Of a DNA stretch of 64,000 nucleotides, positions 18,752 to 27,211 are shown in pieces (position 1 is the stretch's first letter; every line of letters starts with the position of its first letter). The notes below the pieces were generated by a model. It was not told the DNA's origin, did no database searches, and saw only the letters and a program-made list of their open reading frames with translations. The position numbers and the translations under genes are program-made. Source of the stretch: JAUHXS01 sp965213575 (GTDB lineage Bacteria; Bacteroidota; Bacteroidia; Chitinophagales; JAUHXS01); assembly GCA_965213575.1 (NCBI GenBank), contig CBDBZN010000001.1, positions 1 to 64,000 on the forward strand, in the 5' to 3' direction.

Positions 18752-19436
18752 TTCTAACAAGTATACTGTAATCTATATAACTGCTTTAACAGTTATAGTA
18801 GCAGTTTGTTTAGCTTTAGCTGCAACGGGCTTAAAGCAAAAACAAGATTATAATGTCGAATTATCTAATAAGAAGGATATTCTTAAAGCTATTGGGTTAG
18901 ATAGTGTTCCTAATATTGAAGAAACATTTGATAATTCTATTGAACAATTAGTAATAGATGTAAATGGAAAGCCTATAGAAGGTGTAAACGCTTTAGATAT
19001 AAATGTTAAAAAAGAATCAAAAAAGCCGGCTGAGGAAAGGCAATTACCACTTTATATCTATGAAAATAATAATGAAAGAAGTTATATTTTGCCGATGAGC
19101 GGTTTTGGCTTATGGGATGAAATATGGGGATATGTAGCAATTAAAAGCGACTTAAACACAGTACAAGGTGTGGCTTTTGATCATAAAGCTGAAACGCCCG
19201 GATTAGGTGCTAAAATTAAAGATGATCCTAAATTTGGATCAAGTTTTGTAGGTAAACAAATATATAACATAAATGAAAAATACGTATCTGTTGCAGTTAC
19301 CAAGACCATTACAGATCCTGATCATCAGGTTTCCAGTATTTCCGGAGCAACTATGACCAGTATAGGTGTTTCTGATATGTTATATAAAAATATAGGCAAC
19401 TATTTAGCATATTTTGATTCAATAAAGAAAAAATAA
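18738..19436 (+). CDS. nqrC: Na+-translocating NADH:quinone reductase subunit C
   Basis: 232 residues: one N-terminal transmembrane helix (about 9-30) and a periplasmic FMN-binding domain. The flavinylation motif SGATMTS contains Thr205, the predicted covalent FMN-Thr. The segment DHKAETPGLGAKI is also typical. GTG start, supported by a strong upstream AGGAGG and by length. nqrD begins three bases after its stop. Confidence 0.97.
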   Translation: MSNINSNKYTVIYITALTVIVAVCLALAATGLKQKQDYNVELSNKKDILKAIGLDSVPNIEETFDNSIEQLVIDVNGKPIEGVNALDINVKKESKKPAEERQLPLYIYENNNERSYILPMSGFGLWDEIWGYVAIKSDLNTVQGVAFDHKAETPGLGAKIKDDPKFGSSFVGKQIYNINEKYVSVAVTKTITDPDHQVSSISGATMTSIGVSDMLYKNIGNYLAYFDSIKKK

Positions 19437-19438
19437 TT

Positions 19439-20101
19439 ATGGCTGAAAATTCAACTATCGAAGCTACTGGGCAAGAGAAAAAAGAAGCGATATTCTCAAA
19501 GAAAAATAAGGGGTTATTAACAGATCCGCTTAATGATAATAATCCTATCACTGTTCAGGTTTTGGGTATTTGCTCTGCATTAGCGGTAACAGTAGCAATT
19601 AAACCTGCTTTTGTAATGTCTATTGCAGTTATAGCTGTAACTGCGTTTTCTAATTTAGCAATATCCTTAATGAGAAAAGGAGTGCCACCACGGGTAAGGA
19701 TGATCGTAGAATTAGTAGTCATAGCATTTTTGGTAATTATTGTCGATCAAGTACTAAAAGCATTCTCTTTTGATATGTGGAAACAATTATCTGTATATAT
19801 TGGATTGATCATTACTAACTGTATTGTGATGGGCCGGTTAGAAGCTTACGCAATGGCAAATAAACCTTGGCCTTCCTTCTTAGACGGGATTGGAAACGGA
19901 GTAGGATACGGTGCGTTATTAGTGGTTGTCGCTGCTATGAGAGAATTATTTGGAAGTGGCACATTATTAGGTTTTCAAATAATGCCTGACAGTTATATTG
20001 GAAATGGCTTAATGCTATTACCTGCTTCTGCAATGTTTTTAATCGGAATAATTATTTGGATCCAAAGATCCAGAAACACTAAATTAATTGATATCTCTTA
20101 A
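19439..20101 (+). CDS. nqrD: Na+-translocating NADH:quinone reductase subunit D
   Basis: Polytopic membrane subunit of 220 residues with about six helices, homologous to NqrE and RnfA/E. Typical features are LTDPLNDNNPITVQVLGICSALAVT near residue 27 and IGLIITNCIVMGRLEAYAM, which contains the conserved membrane Cys of the iron site shared with NqrE. The N-terminal 25 residues are charged and cytoplasmic. It lies three bases after nqrC and 37 bases before nqrE. Confidence 0.96.
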   Translation: MAENSTIEATGQEKKEAIFSKKNKGLLTDPLNDNNPITVQVLGICSALAVTVAIKPAFVMSIAVIAVTAFSNLAISLMRKGVPPRVRMIVELVVIAFLVIIVDQVLKAFSFDMWKQLSVYIGLIITNCIVMGRLEAYAMANKPWPSFLDGIGNGVGYGALLVVVAAMRELFGSGTLLGFQIMPDSYIGNGLMLLPASAMFLIGIIIWIQRSRNTKLIDIS

Positions 20102-20138
20102 TCTAATCACTATTGACTAACAACTAATCATTAGCTAA

Positions 20139-20735
20139 ATGGAATATTTAAATTTATTTACTAAAGCTGCTTTTGTAGAAAATATGATTTTGGCATTCTT
20201 CTTAGGAATGTGTTCATACTTAGCCGTATCAAAAACAGTTAAAACAGCAATGGGATTGGGATTAGCGGTAATATTCGTATTAGGAATAACTATTCCCGCT
20301 AACTGGGCGATCAATGAATATTTTTTAAAACCCGAAACCAGTATCTTTGGTGAAGACCTTACCTTTTTAGGTTTTATTGTGTTCATCGCAGTAATTGCTT
20401 CAATGGTACAGCTTGTAGAGATGATCGTTGAGAAATTTTTCCCTGCTTTATATAATTCGCTGGGTATCTTCTTGCCGCTGATAACTGTTAACTGTTCTAT
20501 TTTAGGAGGATCTTTATTTATGGTTGCAAGAGATTATGATTTTTCTCATGCCACCGTATTTGGTTTGGGATCGGGATTTGGCTGGTGGTTAGCAATCATT
20601 GCTTTAGCAGCAATCAGAGAAAAGATCAGATACTCAAATGTTCCTGCACCACTTAGAGGCCTGGGAATGGCTTTTATCATAACAGGATTAATGGGTATTG
20701 CCTTCATGAGTTTTATGGGAATTAAGTTAGACTAA
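20139..20735 (+). CDS. nqrE: Na+-translocating NADH:quinone reductase subunit E
   Basis: 198 residues, six predicted transmembrane helices and a pseudo-symmetric partner of NqrD. Conserved cysteine positions for the intramembrane iron centre are seen in LGMCSYLAVSKTVKTAMGLG (Cys near residue 26) and LITVNCSILGGSLFM (Cys near 120). The start EYLNLFTKAAFVENMILAFFLGMC is canonical. The operon context leaves no doubt about the assignment. Confidence 0.97.
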   Translation: MEYLNLFTKAAFVENMILAFFLGMCSYLAVSKTVKTAMGLGLAVIFVLGITIPANWAINEYFLKPETSIFGEDLTFLGFIVFIAVIASMVQLVEMIVEKFFPALYNSLGIFLPLITVNCSILGGSLFMVARDYDFSHATVFGLGSGFGWWLAIIALAAIREKIRYSNVPAPLRGLGMAFIITGLMGIAFMSFMGIKLD

Positions 20736-20754
20736 ACTATTAAAGTAGATTGAT

Positions 20755-21990
20755 ATGACTATCGTATTTAGTGTTGTTGCTTTTTTAATTGTACTGCTAT
20801 CGTTAACAGGATTGCTGTTGTATGCTAAAGCAAAACTTATACCTTCAGGAGATGTTAAAATTATTATTAATGGCGATGAAGATAAGCCATTGATCGTTTC
20901 GCCGGGCTCTACGTTGTTAACTGCTTTGTCTACTCAAAACATTTTTCTTCCTTCTGCATGTGGCGGTGGCGGTACTTGTGCAATGTGTAAATGCCAAGTT
21001 ATTGAAGGCGGAGGCGAGACCTTACCTACCGAAATGAATTACCTTACCAGAAAACAAGCTCAAAATGATTGGAGGCTTGGCTGTCAGGTAAAAGTTAGAG
21101 AAGACATGAAAATTCAAGTTCCTGAAGAGATTTTTGGAATTCAAAAGATGGAATGTGAGGTTGTATCAAATCATAATGTAGCTACCTTCATTAAAGAATT
21201 TATCGTTAAGTTACCGGAAGGAACAAATTTAGATTTTGAGTCAGGCGGTTATATTCAAATTGATGTGCCGGAAGGGCAATATCATTTCAAAGATATGGTC
21301 ATTGAAGATGAATATAAGGAGGAATGGGACAAATTTAAAATGTGGGATTTGGTAACTAAAGTAGATGAACCCATTTATAGAGCTTATTCTATGGCCAATC
21401 ATCCCGCAGAAGGTAATATTGTTATGTTAAATATTAGGATCGCCACTCCACCATGGGATAAAGGAAAAAATGGATGGATGGATGTAAATCCGGGTTTATG
21501 TTCCAGCTTTGTATTTACCAGAAAACCGGGTGATAAAGTAACTATATCCGGGCCTTATGGAGAATTTTTTATTAAAGAAACTAAAAAAGAAATGGTATAC
21601 ATTGGTGGTGGAGCGGGAATGGCACCATTGCGATCTCATATCTTCCATTTATTTGAAACCATGCAAACTGATAGAAAAGTTTCTTATTTCTACGGAGGGC
21701 GTTCTAAAAGAGAACTTTTCTATACCGATCATTTTGAAAGAATTGAAGCAAAGTTTCCTAATTTCAAATATCATATGGCATTATCTGAGCCATTGCCTGA
21801 AGATAATTGGACAGGCCCTACCGGCTTTATCCATCAAGCTGCCTATGATATATACTTAAAAAATCATCCTGAGCCGGAAGAAATAGAGTACTATCTTTGT
21901 GGACCGCCGATGATGCTTGATGCTGTGATGAAAATGCTTGGAGATCTTGGTGTTCCTGAAAAAAATATAGCATTTGATGATTTTGGATAA
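20755..21990 (+). CDS. nqrF: Na+-translocating NADH:quinone reductase subunit F
   Basis: The electron entry subunit: it oxidises NADH and passes electrons through FAD and a 2Fe-2S cluster. One N-terminal helix (about 3-25) anchors it. The ferredoxin domain has Cys69, Cys75, Cys78 and Cys110 as cluster ligands (ACGGGGTCAMC, GCQV). The flavin domain has RAYSMANHP for FAD and GGGAGMAPLRSH for the nucleotide, and it ends with YYLCGPPMM and AFDDFG. 411 residues, normal. A terminator follows 22 bases after the stop. Confidence 0.97.
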   Translation: MTIVFSVVAFLIVLLSLTGLLLYAKAKLIPSGDVKIIINGDEDKPLIVSPGSTLLTALSTQNIFLPSACGGGGTCAMCKCQVIEGGGETLPTEMNYLTRKQAQNDWRLGCQVKVREDMKIQVPEEIFGIQKMECEVVSNHNVATFIKEFIVKLPEGTNLDFESGGYIQIDVPEGQYHFKDMVIEDEYKEEWDKFKMWDLVTKVDEPIYRAYSMANHPAEGNIVMLNIRIATPPWDKGKNGWMDVNPGLCSSFVFTRKPGDKVTISGPYGEFFIKETKKEMVYIGGGAGMAPLRSHIFHLFETMQTDRKVSYFYGGRSKRELFYTDHFERIEAKFPNFKYHMALSEPLPEDNWTGPTGFIHQAAYDIYLKNHPEPEEIEYYLCGPPMMLDAVMKMLGDLGVPEKNIAFDDFG

Positions 21991-22666
21991 TAAAAACTTA
22001 TACGATCATATTAAAGGCTCAGCACACACGTTGAGCCTTTTTCGTTTTATTTTTTACCTATTTCTGATAATAGGTTGTACAAAATATACCGCTACTGCAC
22101 AGCATAAAATCATATATGGAGATACAATCCACATGCGCCAAACAAAATTAATAGGTGATGATCCTAATGATTTTGTAGAAGGATATGAATTAAGAGAGCA
22201 TCAACTTGATGGCAAATGGCTGGTTTATTTTAAAGATGAACCTACTAAACTTTGGCTTGAAGCGAATCTCGATCACGGTAAAAGAGTAGGGAAATGGGAA
22301 TATTGGCGTAAAAACGGTAATCGAGAAAAGCAAATATATTACGATCAAGGAGGAAATAAATTTCAATTGGTTCTATGGAATAGTAATGGAAATAAAGAAA
22401 TAGAAACTATGTATTATAAAGATTATTTCAATGGGCCATTAATTTCCTGGTATGACAATGGGCAAATGAAGTCGGTAAGTAATTTTGTCAGTCACAAACC
22501 AAACGGGATTTTTATAAAATGGTATACTACGGGGCATAAGGAATCAGAGAAGTTTTATGAAAATGGTGTTCCGGCTAGAGTTTGGAAATTTTGGAGTGAA
22601 GATGGAAGGCTTCTTAAACAGCAAGTTTATAAAGATGGCAAGGTGGTTAGAGAAGATAGTTTTTAG
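21977..22666 (+). CDS. YwqK/MORN-like repeat protein with signal sequence
   Basis: An exported or lipid-anchored protein whose body (about residues 75-230) consists of MORN/YwqK-type repeats of roughly 22-24 residues, such as GKRVGKWEYWRKNGNREK, NGPLISWYDNGQMKS, NGIFIKWYTTGHKES and ARVWKFWSEDGRLLK. The hydrophobic segment FRFIFYLFLIIGC is either a lipobox or precedes cleavage after TATAQ. The start is uncertain: the ATG at 21977 overlaps nqrF and gives a long polar leader, while the TTG at 22031 gives a compact signal (MSLFRFIFYLF) but lies in the nqrF terminator. Function unknown; the antitoxin label often given to YwqK proteins is not supported here. Confidence 0.7.
   Translation: MILDNKNLYDHIKGSAHTLSLFRFIFYLFLIIGCTKYTATAQHKIIYGDTIHMRQTKLIGDDPNDFVEGYELREHQLDGKWLVYFKDEPTKLWLEANLDHGKRVGKWEYWRKNGNREKQIYYDQGGNKFQLVLWNSNGNKEIETMYYKDYFNGPLISWYDNGQMKSVSNFVSHKPNGIFIKWYTTGHKESEKFYENGVPARVWKFWSEDGRLLKQQVYKDGKVVREDSF
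22013..22047 (+). terminator. Rho-independent terminator of the nqr operon
   Basis: A perfect 9-bp stem AAAGGCTCA / TGAGCCTTT with a 10-base loop, followed by TTCGTTTT. It begins 22 bases after the nqrF stop. The right arm lies within the possible 5' coding region of the YwqK-like gene. Confidence 0.85.
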
Positions 22667-22694
22667 TGTAAGTTCGAGGTTCGAGGTTTAAAGT

Positions 22695-22763
22695 TTGCCC
22701 CCTCCTAAACTGAGTTGACCGTTTTTTTAAATATATTGATATTTGGAGGTCAATTTGGGGCAA
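22695..22763. repeat. Two-part inverted repeat in the gap before recO
   Basis: Outer arms TTGCCCC (22695-22701) and GGGGCAA (22757-22763) enclose inner arms TTGACC (22715-22720) and GGTCAA (22748-22753), with an internal T run. The flanks hold duplicated words (GTTCGAG twice before it; CGTAACT, CGTAATT and CGTAAATT after it). No coding frame is present. It may be a remnant of a transposon end or a structured leader of recO. Confidence 0.4.
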
Positions 22764-22813
22764 TGGATAAAATAGTATGCTAAATCGTAACTCGTAATTC
22801 GTAAATTTAATCT

Positions 22814-23539
22814 GTGTTACATAAAACCAGAGGAGTTGTATTAAGAACGATAAAATATGCTGAAAGTAGCATTATCTGCAAAATATATACAGAAGAGTTT
22901 GGGTGGCAATCATACATTGTAAATAGCGTACGAAGCGCAAAAAGTAAATCAAAAGCTAATTTATATCGCCCATTAAGTTTACTGGACCTAGTGGTTTATA
23001 AGAACGAAAGAAAAGATATTCAAAGAATATCTGAAGCAAAATATACTCATATTTATACCTCTATACCGTTTGAAGTGGTGAAAAGTTCTATCGCCTTATT
23101 TTTAGCAGAAGTGATTTTAAAAGCTGTTCAAGAAGAAGAAAGAAACAAAGAACTGTTTCAGTTTATTTTCAACTCCTTGTGTTTGCTAGATGAAACAGAA
23201 GATAGCGTAGCTAATTTTCCGCTTTACTTTTTAATTAAACTGACTAAATATTTAGGCTTCTACCCCTCCGGTAGCTATTCTGAACAAAATAATGCATTTA
23301 ACTTACACTCTGGGTCTTTTCAACCGTATGCTCATTCAGTAAATTCAATTAGTATAATGCTAAGTGAGCTTTTATCTAAGCTGATGCAATTAAGTGTACA
23401 GGAGATAAAGTTTTTTTCTGTGCCTGCGTTGTATAGGAAAGAGTTATTAAATAAAGTTTTGATCTATTATCAGCTGCATTTAGGAGGATTTAATAATATA
23501 AAATCACCTGATATATTAGAAGCAGTTTTTAAAGAATAA
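22814..23539 (+). CDS. recO: DNA repair protein RecO
   Basis: Recombination mediator that with RecR loads RecA onto SSB-coated DNA. The N-terminal OB-fold begins LHKTRGVVLRTIKYAESSIICKIYTEEFGWQSYIV, the RecO signature region, and is followed by an all-helical domain (about 85-235). The GTG at 22814 is the only sensible start. The length of 241 is normal. The gene ends one base before the next start, so recO and the amidohydrolase gene form a unit. Confidence 0.93.
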   Translation: MLHKTRGVVLRTIKYAESSIICKIYTEEFGWQSYIVNSVRSAKSKSKANLYRPLSLLDLVVYKNERKDIQRISEAKYTHIYTSIPFEVVKSSIALFLAEVILKAVQEEERNKELFQFIFNSLCLLDETEDSVANFPLYFLIKLTKYLGFYPSGSYSEQNNAFNLHSGSFQPYAHSVNSISIMLSELLSKLMQLSVQEIKFFSVPALYRKELLNKVLIYYQLHLGGFNNIKSPDILEAVFKE

Positions 23540-23540
23540 G

Positions 23541-24695
23541 ATGAGGAATATTTCGGCGGATTATATATTTATTGATGGACAGGTTGTTACCGGATGCCAA
23601 TTAAGCATTGATGAAGACGGCCTGATTCAATCTATAAATTACATCAATGAAGATGTTGCTGCTGAGCATCATAAAGGCTTATTAGTTCCGGGTTTTGTAA
23701 ATGCCCATTGCCATTTAGAATTATCTCATACAAAAGGTTTAATAGCTGAAAAAACCGGTTTGCAAGCTTTTATTGATCAAGTGGTAAAAGTTCGAAATTA
23801 TAATCTTAAAGAAATTGATGAAGCAATCGCTATTCAAGACAAACTAATGTATGACGCAGGTATTATAGCTGTTGGTGACATTGTTAACACGGCCAATACA
23901 ATTGATGTAAAACGAAAAAGTAACCTATATTATCATAGTTTCATAGAACTTTTCGGGCTTCAGGAAAATTTAACTCAACTTCGAATACACGAGTTTGAGC
24001 AGTTAAAAGACAAGTTTGATCAATATTATTTATCAAATAGTTTTACGCCTCACGCACCTTATTCAGTAAGCCCCAATCTATTTAAGTGGATTAATAAACA
24101 GAGCAGTAACTATTCTATTATTTCTATTCACAATCAGGAGTGTGCTGCAGAAGATCAATTTTTTAAGAAAAAAGAAGGCCGGATAAAAAAACAAATGGAA
24201 GCATTTGGTGTCGACTTAAGTTATTGGAAAGCTACCGGTAAAAGTTCTGTTGAGAGTGTATTGCCTTATTTTGATAAAAACCAAAAGATATTGCTGGTAC
24301 ACAATACTTATACTTCTGCAGAAGATATAGAAAAGGTAAATAATTCAGGTAAAAACATTTGGTGGTGTTTTTGTCCGAATGCTAATTTATATATAGAAGG
24401 CAAGTTGCCTAATATTAACTATTTTGATGCAGGACAAATAGTTATAGGAACAGACAGCTTGGCATCTAATCATCAGCTTTCAATCTTGGAAGAATTAAAA
24501 ACTACACATCAGCATTATCCTGGTATATCTTTAATGCAACTGTTGACTTGGGCTACTATAAATGGAGCTAAATTATTTGGAATAGAAGATAAATACGGTA
24601 CAATTTCAGTAGATAAAACCCCAGGTTTAGTGTTAATAGAAGGATTGGATAATTTGAGGATGAATCAGCATACGAAAGCTAAAAGGATCGATTAA
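23541..24695 (+). CDS. Amidohydrolase-family metal-dependent hydrolase (ATZ/TrzN-like)
   Basis: A 384-residue TIM-barrel deaminase or hydrolase. Metal-binding elements are seen in order: PGFVNAHCHLELSH with His56 and His58, FTPHAPYSVSP (about 170-180), ISIHNQECAAE (the metal His and substrate-side Glu), LVHNTYTS, and GTDSLASNHQLS with the catalytic Asp. The closest families known to me are the S-adenosylhomocysteine/methylthioadenosine and aminodeoxyfutalosine deaminases; I cannot choose among them. It begins one base after recO and precedes the heme genes. Confidence 0.85.
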   Translation: MRNISADYIFIDGQVVTGCQLSIDEDGLIQSINYINEDVAAEHHKGLLVPGFVNAHCHLELSHTKGLIAEKTGLQAFIDQVVKVRNYNLKEIDEAIAIQDKLMYDAGIIAVGDIVNTANTIDVKRKSNLYYHSFIELFGLQENLTQLRIHEFEQLKDKFDQYYLSNSFTPHAPYSVSPNLFKWINKQSSNYSIISIHNQECAAEDQFFKKKEGRIKKQMEAFGVDLSYWKATGKSSVESVLPYFDKNQKILLVHNTYTSAEDIEKVNNSGKNIWWCFCPNANLYIEGKLPNINYFDAGQIVIGTDSLASNHQLSILEELKTTHQHYPGISLMQLLTWATINGAKLFGIEDKYGTISVDKTPGLVLIEGLDNLRMNQHTKAKRID

Positions 24696-24731
24696 GTTTA
24701 TAAAATCAAATAAAAACCGCTTCAAAAATTT

Positions 24732-24739
24732 TACTTTTG
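24732..24739 (+). promoter_or_regulatory. TACTTTTG -7 box upstream of hemH
   Basis: A perfect TAnnTTTG match lies 38 bases before the hemH ATG in the 82-base gap after the amidohydrolase gene. No TTTG at the expected -33 distance was seen. Confidence 0.4.
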
Positions 24740-24777
24740 ATAGAACTTTTAAAAGAGAGGGCTTTAAAACAATAATA

Positions 24778-25680
24778 ATGAAAAAGGGCGTATTAATAAT
24801 GGCATACGGAGCTCCCAATAAAATGGAGGATGTGGAGCCATTTTATACCGATATTCGAGGTGGAAAAAAGCCTTCTCCCGAATTATTAGAAGAATTAGTT
24901 GGCCGGTATAAACTGATCGGAGGTAAATCTCCATTATTAGAGATAACAACTGCCCAAGCAAATGGCTTGCAAGAACGCTTGGGAGAAGAATATAAAGTGT
25001 ACGTTGGCATGAGGCATTGGGAACCTTGGATTCCACAAGTAATGCAAATAATGAAGAAAGACGGGGTAGAAGAAATACTAGCTTTAGTCATGGCTCCGCA
25101 TTATTCAAAGATGAGTATTGGTAAATACATGAATATTGTTGAACAAACTAATTTAGATAATAATTATAAATTCAAAATTCATAAAATCGAAAACTGGCAT
25201 ACTCATCCATTGTTTATCAAAGCGCTAAGCAAAAAAACAAGTGAGGCTATGGAAAAGTTTAGTGAGGAAGAGCAAAAAGATTTGATGGTTTTTTTTACCG
25301 CTCATAGTTTGCCGGTCAGGATAAGAGAATGGAATGATCCATATGAAAATCAGCTAAATGAAACTAGCCGGTTGGTTGCTGAAAAACTAAACATCAAAAA
25401 ATGGAAGTTTGCTTTTCAAAGTGCGGGTAGAACCCCGGAACCTTGGCTAGGGCCTGATATTGTAGATGCGATTAGCAACTTATCTGTACAAAATGGAAAA
25501 GCCGCTTTAGTATGCGTAGTAGGTTTTATTGCAGATCATTTAGAAGTGATTTATGATATAGATATTGAAGCCAAGCCGGAAGCAGAGAAAATCGGTGTGC
25601 ATTTAGAACGCATTGATATGTTGAATGATAATAGTACATTAATAAATTGTTTTGAAGAAATCGTTAGAGAAAAATTTTAA
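24778..25680 (+). CDS. hemH: Ferrochelatase, Gram-positive-like short form
   Basis: Inserts Fe2+ into proto- or coproporphyrin. Core residues are visible: His176 in FFTAHSLPVRIREWNDPYE and Glu256 in GFIADHLEVIYDIDIEA, matching the metal-site His and Glu of the family. The pattern (KGVLIMAYGAPNKMEDVEPFYTDIRGG, DRY-like GRYKLIGGKSPL) resembles the Bacillus enzyme more than the roughly 340-residue proteobacterial type, and the length of 300 agrees. The Bacillus Tyr13 position is Asn14 here. The 3' end overlaps the oxidase gene by 29 bases. Confidence 0.93.
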   Translation: MKKGVLIMAYGAPNKMEDVEPFYTDIRGGKKPSPELLEELVGRYKLIGGKSPLLEITTAQANGLQERLGEEYKVYVGMRHWEPWIPQVMQIMKKDGVEEILALVMAPHYSKMSIGKYMNIVEQTNLDNNYKFKIHKIENWHTHPLFIKALSKKTSEAMEKFSEEEQKDLMVFFTAHSLPVRIREWNDPYENQLNETSRLVAEKLNIKKWKFAFQSAGRTPEPWLGPDIVDAISNLSVQNGKAALVCVVGFIADHLEVIYDIDIEAKPEAEKIGVHLERIDMLNDNSTLINCFEEIVREKF

Positions 25681-27100
25681 AAGAAAGAAAATAGTCGTAG
25701 TTGGCGGAGGTATCACCGGGCTGTCAACTGCCTACTTTTTGCAGCAATTCAATAAGTTTGATATCACGATCGTTGAAGCAAGCAAAGAATTTGGGGGTAA
25801 AATAAAAACGATAAATGAGGATGGATTTATTATAGAAGCAGGGCCCGATTCATTTATTTCTACTAAACCGGAAGCTGTGCGGTTGATCAAAAAGTTGGGA
25901 TATGCCCATAATTTGATCAATCCGTTAAACAATAAGTATTTTATATACTTTAATCGAAAATTAAATAGTTTGCCTAAAGGGTTTGTATCTATGGTGCCTA
26001 CGCAAGTAGTTCCATTTTTAACAGATACTTTGTTTACATTTTCCGGTAAATGTAGAGTTCTTTTAGAGCCCTTCATTCCCAAAAGAAAAAAAATAACAGA
26101 TGAATCACTTGCTGCATTTTTTGGAAGAAGATTTGGTAAGGAGTATGTTACAAAAGTAGCCGCCCCTTTGTTTGCAGGCATTCATGCGGCAAATCCTGAC
26201 GAGTTGAGCATACTTTCTACATTGCCACATTTTAGAAAAATGGAACAGCATCATGGAAGTATTACCAAAGCCGTTAAGCAAACATTAAAAACTAAAGTTA
26301 GAAACACAGAATCTGTTTTTTTAAGCTTAAAAGGGGGTATTCATAAATTAGTAGAATATCTTATTTATAAACTGAAGTATGTAAATAAGTTTAATGAAGT
26401 ATTAGTTAATGATATCCAAACAATTGGTCGAGAATATGAATTAAAATTATCAACCGGTAAAACTTTACTAACAGAATATGTCATTTTTACGACTCCTGCC
26501 TATATTACGGCAAGTATTTTGAATAGGTTAAATAATAAAGCTTCAAAATTACTAGGTGATATTCCATTTGCTTCCACCGTGATTGTCACTTTAGCTATTT
26601 CTAAAAAGAACATTAAACATGTAATGGATGCGACCGGCTTTATCATTCCTGAAAATGAATCTATTCAAATGACGGCTTGCACGTGGACTTCATCTAAATG
26701 GCAACATAGGGCGCCACAAGAGTATGTATTAATAAGATGTTATTACGGCAAATATAAAAATGACCAAGTTTTAAAGTTAACTGATGAAGAATTGATACAA
26801 TTGGCAACTAAAGAGCTGAAACCCATCATTGATTGGAACGGTGAATTACACAAATCCTGGATTTTCCGTTGGACGAATGGATTGCCTCAGTATCTCGTAG
26901 GGCATCAACGCAAAGTAAAACAAATTGAAAAATCGCTAAAATCGACACCAAATATTTTTTTAGCCGGTGCATCTTATTACGGGGTAGGATTGCCTGATTG
27001 TATCAAGCAAGGGGAAAAAGTAGCCGGCTTAGTCGCAGCGATAGAAAAGAAACAAACGAAAAAATCACCTCCATCAGCAGTTAGTAAGCTTAAAAAGTAA
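25652..27100 (+). CDS. hemY: Protoporphyrinogen/coproporphyrinogen oxidase, HemY type
   Basis: FAD-dependent, oxygen-using oxidation of the porphyrinogen just before iron insertion. The N-terminal dinucleotide fold reads KIVVVGGGITGLSTAYFLQ (about 13-31), followed by GGKIKTINEDGFIIEAGPDSF. The C-terminal FAD motif is LAGASYYGVGLPDCIKQGEKVA. The 482-residue length fits HemY/CgoX. The only plausible start is the TTG at 25652 inside hemH, since no ATG or GTG occurs before the FAD motif. The last 15 residues are a Lys/Ser-rich tail. The pairing with a Bacillus-like HemH raises the possibility of the coproporphyrin-dependent route; hemQ is not in the window. Confidence 0.93.
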   Translation: MKKSLEKNFKRKKIVVVGGGITGLSTAYFLQQFNKFDITIVEASKEFGGKIKTINEDGFIIEAGPDSFISTKPEAVRLIKKLGYAHNLINPLNNKYFIYFNRKLNSLPKGFVSMVPTQVVPFLTDTLFTFSGKCRVLLEPFIPKRKKITDESLAAFFGRRFGKEYVTKVAAPLFAGIHAANPDELSILSTLPHFRKMEQHHGSITKAVKQTLKTKVRNTESVFLSLKGGIHKLVEYLIYKLKYVNKFNEVLVNDIQTIGREYELKLSTGKTLLTEYVIFTTPAYITASILNRLNNKASKLLGDIPFASTVIVTLAISKKNIKHVMDATGFIIPENESIQMTACTWTSSKWQHRAPQEYVLIRCYYGKYKNDQVLKLTDEELIQLATKELKPIIDWNGELHKSWIFRWTNGLPQYLVGHQRKVKQIEKSLKSTPNIFLAGASYYGVGLPDCIKQGEKVAGLVAAIEKKQTKKSPPSAVSKLKK

Positions 27101-27211
27101 ATGGTTCAATACTTGTTTAGACGAGTTGAAATAAAACTTATTTTAAACGTGTATTATAAAATAAAATAAGCATATGGTGACGATTATAAATCACGCCCTC
27201 AGTTTTTATAG

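Noticed and set aside
21977..22666. Toxin-antitoxin role for the YwqK-like gene
   Set aside because: No toxin partner is adjacent, and MORN-like repeats with an export signal do not fit a cytoplasmic antitoxin.
27101..27150. Hairpin around TTCAATACTTGT/ACGAGTTGAA after hemY as a terminator
   Set aside because: The stem is short with bulges and lacks a T tract.
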